Of a stretch of 35,150 nt of DNA, positions 16,313 through 24,942 are shown piece after piece. Each line of letters starts with the position of its first letter. The stretch's first letter is position 1. The notes under the pieces are model-generated. The model saw nothing but the letters and a program-made list of their open reading frames with translations. It made no database searches and was not told the DNA's origin. Origin of the DNA: CAYJFG01 sp964369405 (GTDB lineage Bacteria; Bacillota; Clostridia; Oscillospirales; Acutalibacteraceae); contig CAYJGB010000018.1 of NCBI GenBank assembly GCA_964369405.1, forward strand, positions 1 to 35,150, read 5' to 3'. The position numbers and the translations under genes were made by a program.

Positions 16313-16704
16313 TTTTTACCCTCCTCAATTTCTTGTTTTCGTTTTTGAAGTTTATCTATGAATTCTTGCCATTCTGCATCTGTTGCATCTACATCTTTTG
16401 CTGTTCGAAGAGCTACTCTAACTATGTCATTTTCCATTATATAGTTTGGTAAATCTTTTGATACAGTAGGGGTTGATTTGCTTTTTGCTGCAAGGTCATA
16501 TAAAAATATTTTTTCTTCATCGTTAAGCATTAAAAATTTAGCCATATTTGTAAGTATGTCATTTTTAGGAGCCGCATCTCTATCTTTCTCCATATTACAC
16601 ATATATACAGGAGATATGTCTAATTGTTTTGCAAATCCTCTAAGCGATATTTTCTTCTCTAGTCTTTTTTCATTGATATATTTGCCAAAAGTATAACCAT
16701 TCAT
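16309..16704 (-). CDS. XRE-family repressor paired with ImmA
   Basis: A 131-aa protein. Residues 5-60 form a Cro/C1 HTH (EKKISLRGFAKQLDISPVYM), followed by a linker and a C-terminal helical region rich in Lys/Glu. It is paired with and translationally coupled to an ImmA-type protease, so it is predicted to be the element repressor cleaved on induction. A consensus promoter (TTGAAA-17-TATAAT) lies upstream, with an operator-like inverted repeat between it and the start codon. ATG 16704 follows AAGGAAGTGAG. Confidence 0.85.
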   Translation of the reverse strand: MNGYTFGKYINEKRLEKKISLRGFAKQLDISPVYMCNMEKDRDAAPKNDILTNMAKFLMLNDEEKIFLYDLAAKSKSTPTVSKDLPNYIMENDIVRVALRTAKDVDATDAEWQEFIDKLQKRKQEIEEGKK

Positions 16705-16727
16705 TTATCTCACTTCCTTTCAATTTG

Positions 16728-16777
16728 GTTTGTTCTGAACATATTTTGATTATATCAGATGATTTATCATATTTCAA
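16728..16777 (-). promoter_or_regulatory. Promoter and operator of the XRE-ImmA operon
   Basis: Minus strand TTGAAA (16777-16772), a 17-base spacer and TATAAT (16754-16749). Just downstream, ATGTTCAGAACAAAC (16742-16728) contains the inverted repeat TGTTC-T-GAACA. The same 15-mer with two changes recurs before the zinc-ribbon gene. Confidence 0.7.
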
Positions 16778-16798
16778 CAGTAAAATTGGATAAAAATG

Positions 16799-16824
16799 GA
16801 GTTGTCGGTTTAAACCGACAACTC
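16799..16824. terminator. Perfect 26-bp palindrome, terminator of the WYL gene
   Basis: GAGTTGTCGG, TTTAAA and CCGACAACTC form a perfect 26-bp palindrome starting about 10 bases past the WYL stop. T-rich sequence follows on both sides, so it probably ends the WYL transcript. Confidence 0.75.
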
Positions 16825-16833
16825 GTGAGTTTT

Positions 16834-17808
16834 TTATGTGTTTTTAGCTTGTTTTATAATTTTTCTTGCTGTTTTTATATACTCTTTTTTAATTTGAGTA
16901 GGGGAGATGATATTAATTTTTCCCACAAATCCAAAAAGCCAACCATAAAATCTAGGACTTACATATATCTCTACAGATGTTTCAAAGTGATTATCATCTA
17001 AATCAACTATAGTTATTTCTTCTCCAAACTTATCTATAATTACATCCATTAAATCATTTTCACATTTTAATGTTACTACTGTTAGAGTTCCATCATACAT
17101 TTCAAAGACTTTATTTGCATATATTGATGGAACAAAATCTTTTGGAGGAGGTAACCATTCATCATCATTTTGTTTTGTTATGTCCATTCTATCTATTCTA
17201 AAAGTTACTATTTTATCATGTTTTTTACTAAATCCTAATAAGTAGTAGTGGTCATCTCTCCAGAAAGTTGTATATGGACATACTTTGTATTGATAGCCAT
17301 TGTTTTTATGTATTAACTCTTTTTGTGAAGTATACTCGAAATATTGAAAAGTAATCCAATTTTCTTTTTGTATTGCTGTTTGTATCGCATCTATTATATA
17401 ATAAATTTTCTCATTAGTTGGTTTTATAACTTTATCAATATCTATTTCACGTTTTAATTCTTTTGCTAAAGGTTTGCTTGTTAGTTTTCCTATTTTATCT
17501 ATTAATTGGTCACTTTTCTTTTGTGTAATAAATTTTGATGATGATACAGCATCAACTAACATTTTTAATTCATATGATTCTAAAAATCTTTCGCATATAT
17601 AGTACTTATTAGGAGATGAGCGAACTGTTACTATGTCGATTCCTATTTCACTTATTTGTGATATATCTGAATTGATAGTCGTTCTATGAGCTTTTATTCC
17701 TTGTTTAGCTAAATATTCTAAAATATCAATTGTTGACACTGGATGGTTTTCGTCTGAATATTCCCATAGATATTTTAATGTATGTAGTGTTCTTGATTTG
17801 TTGGTCAT
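16834..17808 (-). CDS. WYL-domain transcriptional regulator
   Basis: A 324-aa protein. Residues 1-70 form a DeoR/HTH_11-type winged helix (STIDILEYLAKQGIKAHRTT), the middle (about 150-230) is a WYL domain in which the name-giving motif reads YYLLGFSKKHDKIVTFRIDR, and the C-terminus (about 240-320) is the WCX extension. WYL proteins commonly regulate defence genes and are thought to sense nucleic acid or nucleotide ligands. ATG 17808 is preceded by AGAGGAG. It sits between the ImmA switch and the defence operon, separated from the latter by a terminator and an IS relic, so it is not in the operon but could control it. Confidence 0.88.
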   Translation of the reverse strand: MTNKSRTLHTLKYLWEYSDENHPVSTIDILEYLAKQGIKAHRTTINSDISQISEIGIDIVTVRSSPNKYYICERFLESYELKMLVDAVSSSKFITQKKSDQLIDKIGKLTSKPLAKELKREIDIDKVIKPTNEKIYYIIDAIQTAIQKENWITFQYFEYTSQKELIHKNNGYQYKVCPYTTFWRDDHYYLLGFSKKHDKIVTFRIDRMDITKQNDDEWLPPPKDFVPSIYANKVFEMYDGTLTVVTLKCENDLMDVIIDKFGEEITIVDLDDNHFETSVEIYVSPRFYGWLFGFVGKINIISPTQIKKEYIKTARKIIKQAKNT

Positions 17809-18024
17809 AGTTGTTGCTCCTCTTAAATTAACTGGGATAAATATATACTTAAATTATATAAAATAAATATATCTAAGTCAATCTTAGTGGATAAATAAAT
17901 GGGATTAATTCCAGTAATCATATATAATAAATGGTCACACTAAATCCTCATAATAATATAATTAAGAAAAGATAATATTGCATTCTGCTCAAGGACACCA
18001 TTAGACTCATGGGAATATGTTATG

Positions 18025-18180
18025 TTTTGCAAAGAAAAAGGTAACAGACGAAACATGAGTGAGCAGATTACTTTTATGATAATACACCCATAGAACAATT
18101 TTACAATATATTTAAAAGCTGTTACTATTATTGGTTTACGTTAGAAATAGCAAAAAAGCTTGAACAGTGCACCTATTAAG
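18025..18180 (+). pseudogene. IS3-family transposase relic
   Basis: Plus-strand fragments in shifting frames read CKEKGNRR and then YDNTPIEQFYNIFK, resembling the K-G-N ... Y/D-N-A-x-x-E-x-F-F-x-x-L-K region around the catalytic Glu of IS3 transposases. Several stops and no start are present. The remainder of the 17809-18248 gap holds nothing else that I recognise. Confidence 0.45.
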
Positions 18181-18248
18181 TTTTCCAAATAACAAAAAAT
18201 ATCAAGAATTCTAACAACTTAAAAATTAATACTTAGAATATTAAAAAA

Positions 18249-18287
18249 AATCCACACATGAGTAGAAATGCTCCTGTGTGGATTTTG
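18249..18287. terminator. Terminator of the defence operon
   Basis: ATCCACACA-TGAG pairs with CTC-c-TGTGTGGAT around an 8-base loop, directly after the CD-NTase stop. The minus strand continues into eight T residues, a strong intrinsic terminator closing the five-gene operon. Confidence 0.85.
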
Positions 18288-19091
18288 TTATTCTATCATG
18301 TGCTCTAATACTTTTTTCAAACATACCAAACTTTTGCTAGTATCTATATTGTCATTACTACCAGGGGCTGATAGAGTGAAGCTTCCAAAGTAGTTAGTGT
18401 TATCAGTTAAATATTTTAACAGACTTTTTTCATAATCTCCATGTGAAGCTGTTCCAGATTCTCCATCAGGTAACCAACGCCAATTACCAATTGCTTGATA
18501 TACAAAACCATCTATTACAATTCCTGACAAATGGTAACTACTGAAATATTTATCACGAATAGATCTAATATGCTTACAGGTATCAAAAAGTAAACCATTG
18601 CTCTCTTTATTCTTGTTTGCCATTTCTTCTTGCTCAGCCTTAGGATTAGTAGAACTCCAATTTCCACCCATATTAGTATCTGGATATTTATAAATATCAT
18701 AACCCCAAGGATTTTTGCGTTTAAAAGCAGGCAGTATTTCGAATTTTATTCCATCTGAAAACTGAATCTTTACAACTTGACCATCAGCACGGATATCCGT
18801 ACGAGAATAAGAAGTAACTATAGCATTTTTAACAGCCTGTAGTAATCTAGATTGTCCATTTCCTTTCAATGAATTATGTCGGGTATACTCTTGTTCAGGT
18901 AAAACAACCAAAACATCAAGGTCACTTGTATTTATAGCTGTTCCTCTTCCGTAAGAACCAACATAAAAGCTGTTTTGTGTATCACTACTTGAATTCCAAA
19001 ATTCCTTATTAATAGCTTTAGTGATTGTATGATACCTTACTGATATTGTTTGTCGAGTATCCATTGATATAAATTGAGCATTTTTTTGCAT
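18288..19091 (-). CDS. CD-NTase-like nucleotidyltransferase (SMODS)
   Basis: A 267-aa protein of the SMODS/CD-NTase type that makes cyclic or linear oligonucleotide signals in CBASS immunity. The Pol-beta core shows Gly45-Ser46 (YVGSYGRGTA), Asp57-x-Asp59 (TSDLDVLVVLP) and a third acidic position, Glu118, in KFEILPAFKR, where Asp is more usual. The C-terminal half is the helical lid (FDTCKHIRSIRDKY). A strong AGGAGG precedes ATG 19091, and the SLATT stop is one base away, so the two are co-translated. Neighbouring Cap2/Cap3, HORMA or TRIP13 genes are absent. Nucleotide choice cannot be read from sequence. Confidence 0.87.
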   Translation of the reverse strand: MQKNAQFISMDTRQTISVRYHTITKAINKEFWNSSSDTQNSFYVGSYGRGTAINTSDLDVLVVLPEQEYTRHNSLKGNGQSRLLQAVKNAIVTSYSRTDIRADGQVVKIQFSDGIKFEILPAFKRKNPWGYDIYKYPDTNMGGNWSSTNPKAEQEEMANKNKESNGLLFDTCKHIRSIRDKYFSSYHLSGIVIDGFVYQAIGNWRWLPDGESGTASHGDYEKSLLKYLTDNTNYFGSFTLSAPGSNDNIDTSKSLVCLKKVLEHMIE

Positions 19092-19092
19092 A

Positions 19093-19650
19093 TTATTTAT
19101 TCCTCCTTAATGCTTCTGGTAAAAAGCTATCTATTTCTTCATTTGTAAAAGTATTATCTTGATTTATTTTTAGTGATTTCTGAGCTTTTTTAACAGCCTT
19201 ATCACAAGTGTTAGGAGAACCACTATAAATTTTATTTAATTTTATAACTAACTCTTCATAACTTTTTATCAAATTATCAATTTCTTCTTGCTCTAGATTA
19301 ATTTTTAATAATAAAATCTGAAATTCATTTCTAATTGCCAAAAGTTTATTTGCGCAATTTTTATGTGCATTAACCTTGGTGCTTAAATCAAAAGATTTAA
19401 GAAAGGAACTCGCAAAGATAGAAACAAAAGAAATTAATGCTGAAACAAGTTTTAACCACAATTCATCTGTAAATATTAATGAAACAATACCTACGGATGT
19501 TAGCGAAGCTGATACAATGTTCGCTATTTCTAAGTATTTGTATTGAGTTGCAAAAATATCAACTTGTTTTTCTTGGATTTTATGCGACCATGTAACACTA
19601 CAAAATGTGTTTCTCGCAGTATCTTCTAATGTTTTATATTCAGATGTCAT
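19093..19650 (-). CDS. SLATT-domain membrane effector
   Basis: A 185-aa protein with the SLATT layout: an N-terminal helix, two adjacent membrane segments (about residues 40-62 and 66-88, IANIVSASLTSVGIVSLIF and LVSALISFVSIFASSFLKSF), then a long amphipathic/coiled helix. SLATT proteins are predicted to be pore-forming effectors linked to SMODS nucleotidyltransferases in bacterial defence, killing or arresting the cell when the nucleotide signal is made. The gene sits between the 1359-aa helicase-methylase gene (11-base gap) and the nucleotidyltransferase gene (1-base gap), with AAGGAGGAG before the ATG. Confidence 0.85.
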   Translation of the reverse strand: MTSEYKTLEDTARNTFCSVTWSHKIQEKQVDIFATQYKYLEIANIVSASLTSVGIVSLIFTDELWLKLVSALISFVSIFASSFLKSFDLSTKVNAHKNCANKLLAIRNEFQILLLKINLEQEEIDNLIKSYEELVIKLNKIYSGSPNTCDKAVKKAQKSLKINQDNTFTNEEIDSFLPEALRRNK

Positions 19651-19661
19651 TGAACTCCTCC

Positions 19662-22600
19662 TTATTCCATCGGTTTTATTTTATTTTCTATATGATTAAT
19701 TTCCTGAGGGGTTAGGTTATATTTTGAATATAACTGTTTATCAATTTCTTCAATAGATTTAGACCAATCTATATCTGATGAGTTAGTGAAATCTTGCAGT
19801 GGAATAAATTTATAAGTTTTTCTCGAAGCATCTTGACTAGCTTTTGCAAGTCCATGTAAAAATCTCAAAAATTTTGTTTTAAAGTAATTGGTCATATTAC
19901 TTGCCGAAATCATATTTAAATTTAATTCTGCTCCTATGCTAATGTATGCCTCTGTGCAAATGCTATTAGGTTCTCCAATGAAAGTATTTAGATTATCGTC
20001 ATTCAATTCAGTACCGATATTATTTGCTCGTGGTGTATATATTTTCCATACACATATCCATTCGTTATGATTTGTTTTTTCTAAAACGCTAATATATCCT
20101 AATTGTTTTCCTTTTCCATAACACTTAATAGATACATCAAAATCATTTTTGTTTTTGCTCCATCTATCAGAATTTATTATATTGCTTTCAATACCAAATG
20201 GTTTTCTCGGAGAAACATAATTCGACATAACATCTACATTTTCATCTGGAATAACTTTGTTTAATATATCGACACCAATACTATCTCTTATAAAGATATC
20301 TAAATCTCTTGTTTTCATACTCCTTAAAGTTGAATTTACATAACCATTTCCGTTATGAGAATTAACTTTTACATTTGAAACAATATTATCAAACTCAGAA
20401 TTCCAAAGAAAATAACAAATACCTCCTCTGTTATTTGTATCAGGGAAGATTTCTTCAGGGTGTAAAAAGTCATCTAATTGTTCTACACAATTATCATTTA
20501 GCATGTCATTTCGAAAATCATCTAGCCCTTTTCCACCTGCATACCAACGAGATGGCATAATCATGGTAAATTTTCGAGGGTATAAAGTCTTTGTTACATC
20601 AACAAAATTATGATATATAGGCCTTGCACTTGCCTGTGCGCCTCCGTCGCCAACTTGATACGGAGGATTCCCCACAACTGCTTCAATTTTCACTTCTTCA
20701 CCTTCTTTTACTTTATCACTAAGGTTTATCTCACTTAGTTTTTTATCTTGCTTTAAAATTTTGCTTATTTTTTCATAGTCAATTTCTTCTGTTATTTTTC
20801 CGTAGTCATCTAACTTCTTTACATTTAATAAATCATAAGATGTAAATTTAGTTGCAATACAATCAATGTCAAGCCCCAATACGGTGTATATTTTTCTTGT
20901 GAATTCATAAGCAACAGTTGATGTTGGGATTGCTAGAATTGATGATTTAACTGCTTCCATATCAATATCAAGGGTTCTTAATCTTTTTACTATTGCAATG
21001 GTAAATTCACCGATTTTACTTGCAATATCTAGCATAACAGTTTTATCGTTCAACAAGTTATCAAAGCAATCATTTGATAAAAGGGCTACCATATCTGTGG
21101 CTATGTTTAGAGGTGTTGGAATTTCTGATTCAGATAATTTGCCGAATTTATTTATTGCTTTAATCGCACGTTCTTCAGGTGCGACTGTTTCATCATGTGC
21201 TAATGAACTTATATTTTGAATTTTGTAATCTAATTTACTTAAAATGAACAGATTGATATTATCCCTGATTGATACTAGTACATCTTTTTCTAAATTTAAA
21301 TTTTTAGAAATCCTTATATTATCTTCATTTTCAAAAGAATCAAGTATATCATCTAAAGATTTTAGCTTTGCATTTGACAAAAATGAATAAAACAACAGTC
21401 TTGAATAGTACATGCGGAATTTGCTTTCAAGTTTTGCACGATCTGATTCATCAGTTTTGCTATTTGTAGATTTATCATCATCAGCTACATTAGGATTATC
21501 TCCAGATGTTGTATCATCATCACCATCAGTAGGATTATCTAAATCATTACCGCCATCATCGCTTTTATATCCTTCCATTTGAAGTCCTTTTTTTGAGCCT
21601 AATTCTGCCTGAGCAGTTATAGTGTTTTTGATTTCCTCAATAGCAAAAAGTGAAAAATCAACAGGAATATCTAAGCTTTCATCAATAACGCCACGTTCAC
21701 TAGAATAAGCACTAATTGCTGCTAAAATGTCACTTGGTTTAACCTCAACAATTTTATTCTTGTTCATTGCGATAATTGGTGATATTCTTAGTTCTTCAAA
21801 CATTCTTTCCTCTAGCTTTTGATTGCCACTATCATCTGTATTTGCGTTATAAATCATTGATTTTTGCTCTTGCATAGAGAACATACGATGTGGGTCGAAA
21901 TCTACTAGTAAAGTTTGAGGTTTCATATTGTATTTAATGGTTTCATTATTTTCATTAGTAAAAGTTTTAATATATTGATTTTGTAACCTAAATATGGCTT
22001 GGTCGTATTCTTGTGGAGATGCTGTATCTTTTAGAAAAAACATAGTATCCCATTGTTCAACAGTACTTCCTGTAAGCATTCTATTTACAGTTAGAGTTAT
22101 TGTTTTTTCCCCATTATCTTCGCAATTTTTAATTTTATTTTTGATAGCATTAATGTTTTTGTATTCAGCTGGTTTATCAACACCAGAAATATTAACAATA
22201 GTATAGTTTTGCAGATTTAAAAAATCATCTTTGTTATATATTAGCAATTTTTCTAATGCATCGCAAGAAGCACAATAAGGCAAAACGCATACAATATGTC
22301 TACACATATTGCCGTCCTTGATTTTATCATAGTTAAGAAATCCTAATAATTCATCATCATCTTTACTTCCGTCAATAACAGAAAATAAATCTAACACTTC
22401 TTGTTGATGTAAAAATTCTTTATGTGAATTGTCATTAGCTTTTTTGATTGATTTAGGTTTGAATAACGTTGAAAAAGCATAAGTATTTCCATTTGATTTT
22501 AATTCAGCAAGTTTAGCTTGTGCTGATTTACTAGGGTTAAATGCAAACCTTATCATTTGAGGAAAGCCAAAATAAGGATTGTCCCATTCGTTAGTATCAT

Positions 22601-23741
22601 CATCTAAAATATGTTCTTCATCCCATTTTTCTTGATCAGCTACAATATCCGTGAATTGATAAAAAGCTATAATATCCTCTTTTTTAAATTCACTTCCCAT
22701 TAAAATTCTATAAGGTGTTCCTGAAAGATGTAATTTTAAATTGCTTTCTAATGATTTTAAAGTTTCATCAGCTTCATCACCCTCTATAAAGTCATCATTT
22801 TCATACTTTTGCTTTATATCCTTCGTATAATGATTATCTTTTAAAGCTTGACCATACTTTTCGGCTCTTGCTCCATAGTGAGTTTCATCAACAATAAGCA
22901 AATCTATTGTATTCCCAAAAATCTCTTTATGCTTATTTTTAATGTTTTCACCTTGTAAATCTTGTAATGTAAGAAATACAACAGCACCTTTATCATCAGC
23001 TAATATTTCTTTAATAATATTTTCATTTGTTGCAAGCTCATTGCTAGATATAAAAATATAATCTTGATTAAAATTGTCAGCTTGTTGCACAGTTTTTTTC
23101 CACTCTTCACGAACGTCAGCTTTTGCTGAAACTACAAGTACAAGTTTAGCATTTATTTTCTTTGCACAACAAAGAGAGGTAAATGATTTTCCAAAACGCA
23201 TAACGGCATACATTAGCAAATTTTTTCTTCCACATTTAACTGCGTTATGAAAATTTTTAATTGTTGCACTTTGATTTGGTCTTGGTTTCCATTGACCTGT
23301 AGATGCATAAGTGTATGTTTCAGGCAAGCTGTTTTTAGAATTATAGTATTGGTATTTATCTATATGACTTTCATATTTTTCCTTAATATCAGTAATTGCG
23401 TTTTTAACATCAGCAACTGTAGTTTCTTTAAAAAATTCATTAGAATAATATATATCTTCTATATCACTAGACTTCAGTCTATCCTTATTTAAATCATGTT
23501 CTAAAAACTCATGAACGGAGTAATCTCTAAAAAATATATTATCATTGATAGTTGCTTTTTCCCTATATTCTTCTTGTAGAGAAGGAAAATGTTTTTTCCA
23601 TTCGTTTAATCTAACAGGAACAGGACGATATGTATCACCCACTTTTAAATAATTAGGGATTGTATTTGTTGAAAAAGCATAAATATGAGGTTCTACTCTT
23701 CCTACAATTAAACCATTTAATATTTCTATATTTTCAAACAT
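19662..23741 (-). CDS. Nuclease-like/DEAH helicase/adenine methylase fusion
   Basis: A 1359-aa single-chain restriction-modification-like protein. Residues 14-60 (GRVEPHIYAFSTN, then NYLKVGDTYRPVPVRLNEW) resemble a GIY-YIG/T5orf172 nuclease. Residues 150-600 form an SF2 helicase: MRFGKS (181-186), VDETHYG (284-290, DEAH-type box II), LSGTPYR (339-345) and a second RecA domain with TGSTVEQWDTMFFL. An acidic Asp-rich linker lies near 740-790. The methylase part has TPLNIATDMVALL, motif I LDIASKIGEF (904-913) and motif IV NPPYQ (1025-1029), then a probable target-recognition region. It is expected to methylate adenine and translocate on and cut DNA. ATG 23741 follows GGGGGAA, 3 bases after the upstream stop. 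Confidence 0.85.
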   Translation of the reverse strand: MFENIEILNGLIVGRVEPHIYAFSTNTIPNYLKVGDTYRPVPVRLNEWKKHFPSLQEEYREKATINDNIFFRDYSVHEFLEHDLNKDRLKSSDIEDIYYSNEFFKETTVADVKNAITDIKEKYESHIDKYQYYNSKNSLPETYTYASTGQWKPRPNQSATIKNFHNAVKCGRKNLLMYAVMRFGKSFTSLCCAKKINAKLVLVVSAKADVREEWKKTVQQADNFNQDYIFISSNELATNENIIKEILADDKGAVVFLTLQDLQGENIKNKHKEIFGNTIDLLIVDETHYGARAEKYGQALKDNHYTKDIKQKYENDDFIEGDEADETLKSLESNLKLHLSGTPYRILMGSEFKKEDIIAFYQFTDIVADQEKWDEEHILDDDTNEWDNPYFGFPQMIRFAFNPSKSAQAKLAELKSNGNTYAFSTLFKPKSIKKANDNSHKEFLHQQEVLDLFSVIDGSKDDDELLGFLNYDKIKDGNMCRHIVCVLPYCASCDALEKLLIYNKDDFLNLQNYTIVNISGVDKPAEYKNINAIKNKIKNCEDNGEKTITLTVNRMLTGSTVEQWDTMFFLKDTASPQEYDQAIFRLQNQYIKTFTNENNETIKYNMKPQTLLVDFDPHRMFSMQEQKSMIYNANTDDSGNQKLEERMFEELRISPIIAMNKNKIVEVKPSDILAAISAYSSERGVIDESLDIPVDFSLFAIEEIKNTITAQAELGSKKGLQMEGYKSDDGGNDLDNPTDGDDDTTSGDNPNVADDDKSTNSKTDESDRAKLESKFRMYYSRLLFYSFLSNAKLKSLDDILDSFENEDNIRISKNLNLEKDVLVSIRDNINLFILSKLDYKIQNISSLAHDETVAPEERAIKAINKFGKLSESEIPTPLNIATDMVALLSNDCFDNLLNDKTVMLDIASKIGEFTIAIVKRLRTLDIDMEAVKSSILAIPTSTVAYEFTRKIYTVLGLDIDCIATKFTSYDLLNVKKLDDYGKITEEIDYEKISKILKQDKKLSEINLSDKVKEGEEVKIEAVVGNPPYQVGDGGAQASARPIYHNFVDVTKTLYPRKFTMIMPSRWYAGGKGLDDFRNDMLNDNCVEQLDDFLHPEEIFPDTNNRGGICYFLWNSEFDNIVSNVKVNSHNGNGYVNSTLRSMKTRDLDIFIRDSIGVDILNKVIPDENVDVMSNYVSPRKPFGIESNIINSDRWSKNKNDFDVSIKCYGKGKQLGYISVLEKTNHNEWICVWKIYTPRANNIGTELNDDNLNTFIGEPNSICTEAYISIGAELNLNMISASNMTNYFKTKFLRFLHGLAKASQDASRKTYKFIPLQDFTNSSDIDWSKSIEEIDKQLYSKYNLTPQEINHIENKIKPME

Positions 23742-23744
23742 AAA

Positions 23745-24707
23745 TTATTCCCCCTTTTTTAGTAGTGAACGAAATTCAATAATACTCTTTTTATTCCATC
23801 TTTTAGCTTGCCAATCTTTTATAATACAATATTGTGGTAACTGCACTTCTTCTTGAAAAAGAGATATTTGTTGATTTGGTTCAATCGCAACCACACTACT
23901 ATATGGCACAGTGAATTTTAATCCATCCATCTGCCATATGTTCCAAGATATAATTGTTGAAATTTCTTGTAATTGAGAAAGGCTTGGTTTTCTATCATAC
24001 TTATATTTAAGGTTGTCGATAAAAGTATATAGTAAATTTTCTCTGGCTAACAGTAAGCTATCTCCTTGAAATTCATATCCATATATACTTTGGAAAGCTC
24101 GAACCACCCATTTATACCATTCTTTATCATCTTCAACATTTTCATTAATAACTCTAAGCTTACGGTCTAGTAAACCTATTCTATTTTCTACTTTAATATA
24201 TTTTCCAGTTGTTGCATCATATCGACTAACAAGATAAGGTGCTTCTCCACATGTAATCTCCATACGCACTGCATCAACATAATTTTGCCATGTTAGTTTA
24301 GCTTTATTTTTAAATTGTACTTTTGATTTATTAGTTATCCAAGCTTTATATATTTCTTCATTAAATGCTTGCTTATCTTCAACCCAATCCAAATCTATTA
24401 GATTATTTTGAGCATTACATATCCAAGAAGGAGTGAAAACTTCTGCTTTACCTTTAGTTCTACTTAGTTGATTTTCTTGTGATTTTAATATCCTTGGCTT
24501 AATTATATTATTTTCATCAGCAACTATCAACTCGATTGTGATTTGACATTCCGCATTGTAAAAATCACCTAAATTCACATAGTCATCAGTAGCCCAAATA
24601 ATATTCTTCTTTGTAGTTCTATCAATTAGGAGATTTTTTATAATACTAGTATCAAAGTTAAGAATATCACTTTCTAATATATCTATATTGTTTAATTCTG
24701 ACATCAT
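23745..24707 (-). CDS. Atypical methyltransferase-like subunit (restriction subunit M type)
   Basis: A 320-aa protein of the kind usually annotated as restriction endonuclease subunit M and found beside large helicase-methylase fusions. FTPSW (91-95) resembles methylase motif X, EITCGEAP (150-157) replaces the usual DPACGSG of motif I, and YGYEFQGDSLLLARENLL (about 208-225) fits motifs II-III. I see no N/D-PPY/F catalytic motif, so it may bind SAM or structure the complex without catalysing alone. Start: ATG 24707 six bases after GGAG; a longer frame to 24842 overlaps the HTH gene and lacks a ribosome site. It follows the HTH gene after 10 bases and precedes the fusion gene by 3. Confidence 0.75.
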   Translation of the reverse strand: MMSELNNIDILESDILNFDTSIIKNLLIDRTTKKNIIWATDDYVNLGDFYNAECQITIELIVADENNIIKPRILKSQENQLSRTKGKAEVFTPSWICNAQNNLIDLDWVEDKQAFNEEIYKAWITNKSKVQFKNKAKLTWQNYVDAVRMEITCGEAPYLVSRYDATTGKYIKVENRIGLLDRKLRVINENVEDDKEWYKWVVRAFQSIYGYEFQGDSLLLARENLLYTFIDNLKYKYDRKPSLSQLQEISTIISWNIWQMDGLKFTVPYSSVVAIEPNQQISLFQEEVQLPQYCIIKDWQAKRWNKKSIIEFRSLLKKGE

Positions 24708-24717
24708 CGAAATCTCC

Positions 24718-24927
24718 TCACTTTGTATCCTCCACAAACTCCACCACATCATCAATCCTACAATTAAGCACCTTGCATATTTTCTCAACAGTTTCAAGGT
24801 TGATGTAGGTGTTGTTTCTGAGCCTTGTGGATATGTTTGCACTGTAACCTGCTTGTCTTTGAAGTTCTGGAACAGTAATATTTCTATCTATTAATAAATG
24901 AAATAATTTCTTATATGAAACTGCCAT
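24718..24927 (-). CDS. Small XRE regulator, C-protein-like
   Basis: A 69-aa protein consisting almost only of a Cro/C1 HTH (ITVPELQRQAGYSANISTRL, then NLETVEKICKVLNCRIDDVV). First gene of the five-gene operon, with AGGAGG before ATG 24927. Its size and position recall the controller (C) proteins that time expression of restriction relative to methylation, though many unrelated small XRE proteins share this form. The promoter upstream carries inverted and direct repeats suited to dimer binding. Confidence 0.75.
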   Translation of the reverse strand: MAVSYKKLFHLLIDRNITVPELQRQAGYSANISTRLRNNTYINLETVEKICKVLNCRIDDVVEFVEDTK

Positions 24928-24942
24928 AATATACCTCCTAAA

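Noticed and set aside
16799..16824. 26-bp palindrome as a regulator binding site
   Set aside because: Position right after the WYL stop and flanking T-runs fit a terminator better.
19662..24707. BREX or DISARM
   Set aside because: No PglZ, BrxC or Lon (BREX) and no DrmA/DrmB/PLD gene (DISARM) is present; the fused single-chain layout differs.
18288..24927. Type II, III or IV CBASS
   Set aside because: No Cap2 (E1/E2), Cap3 (JAB), HORMA/TRIP13 or nucleobase-modifying genes are present.
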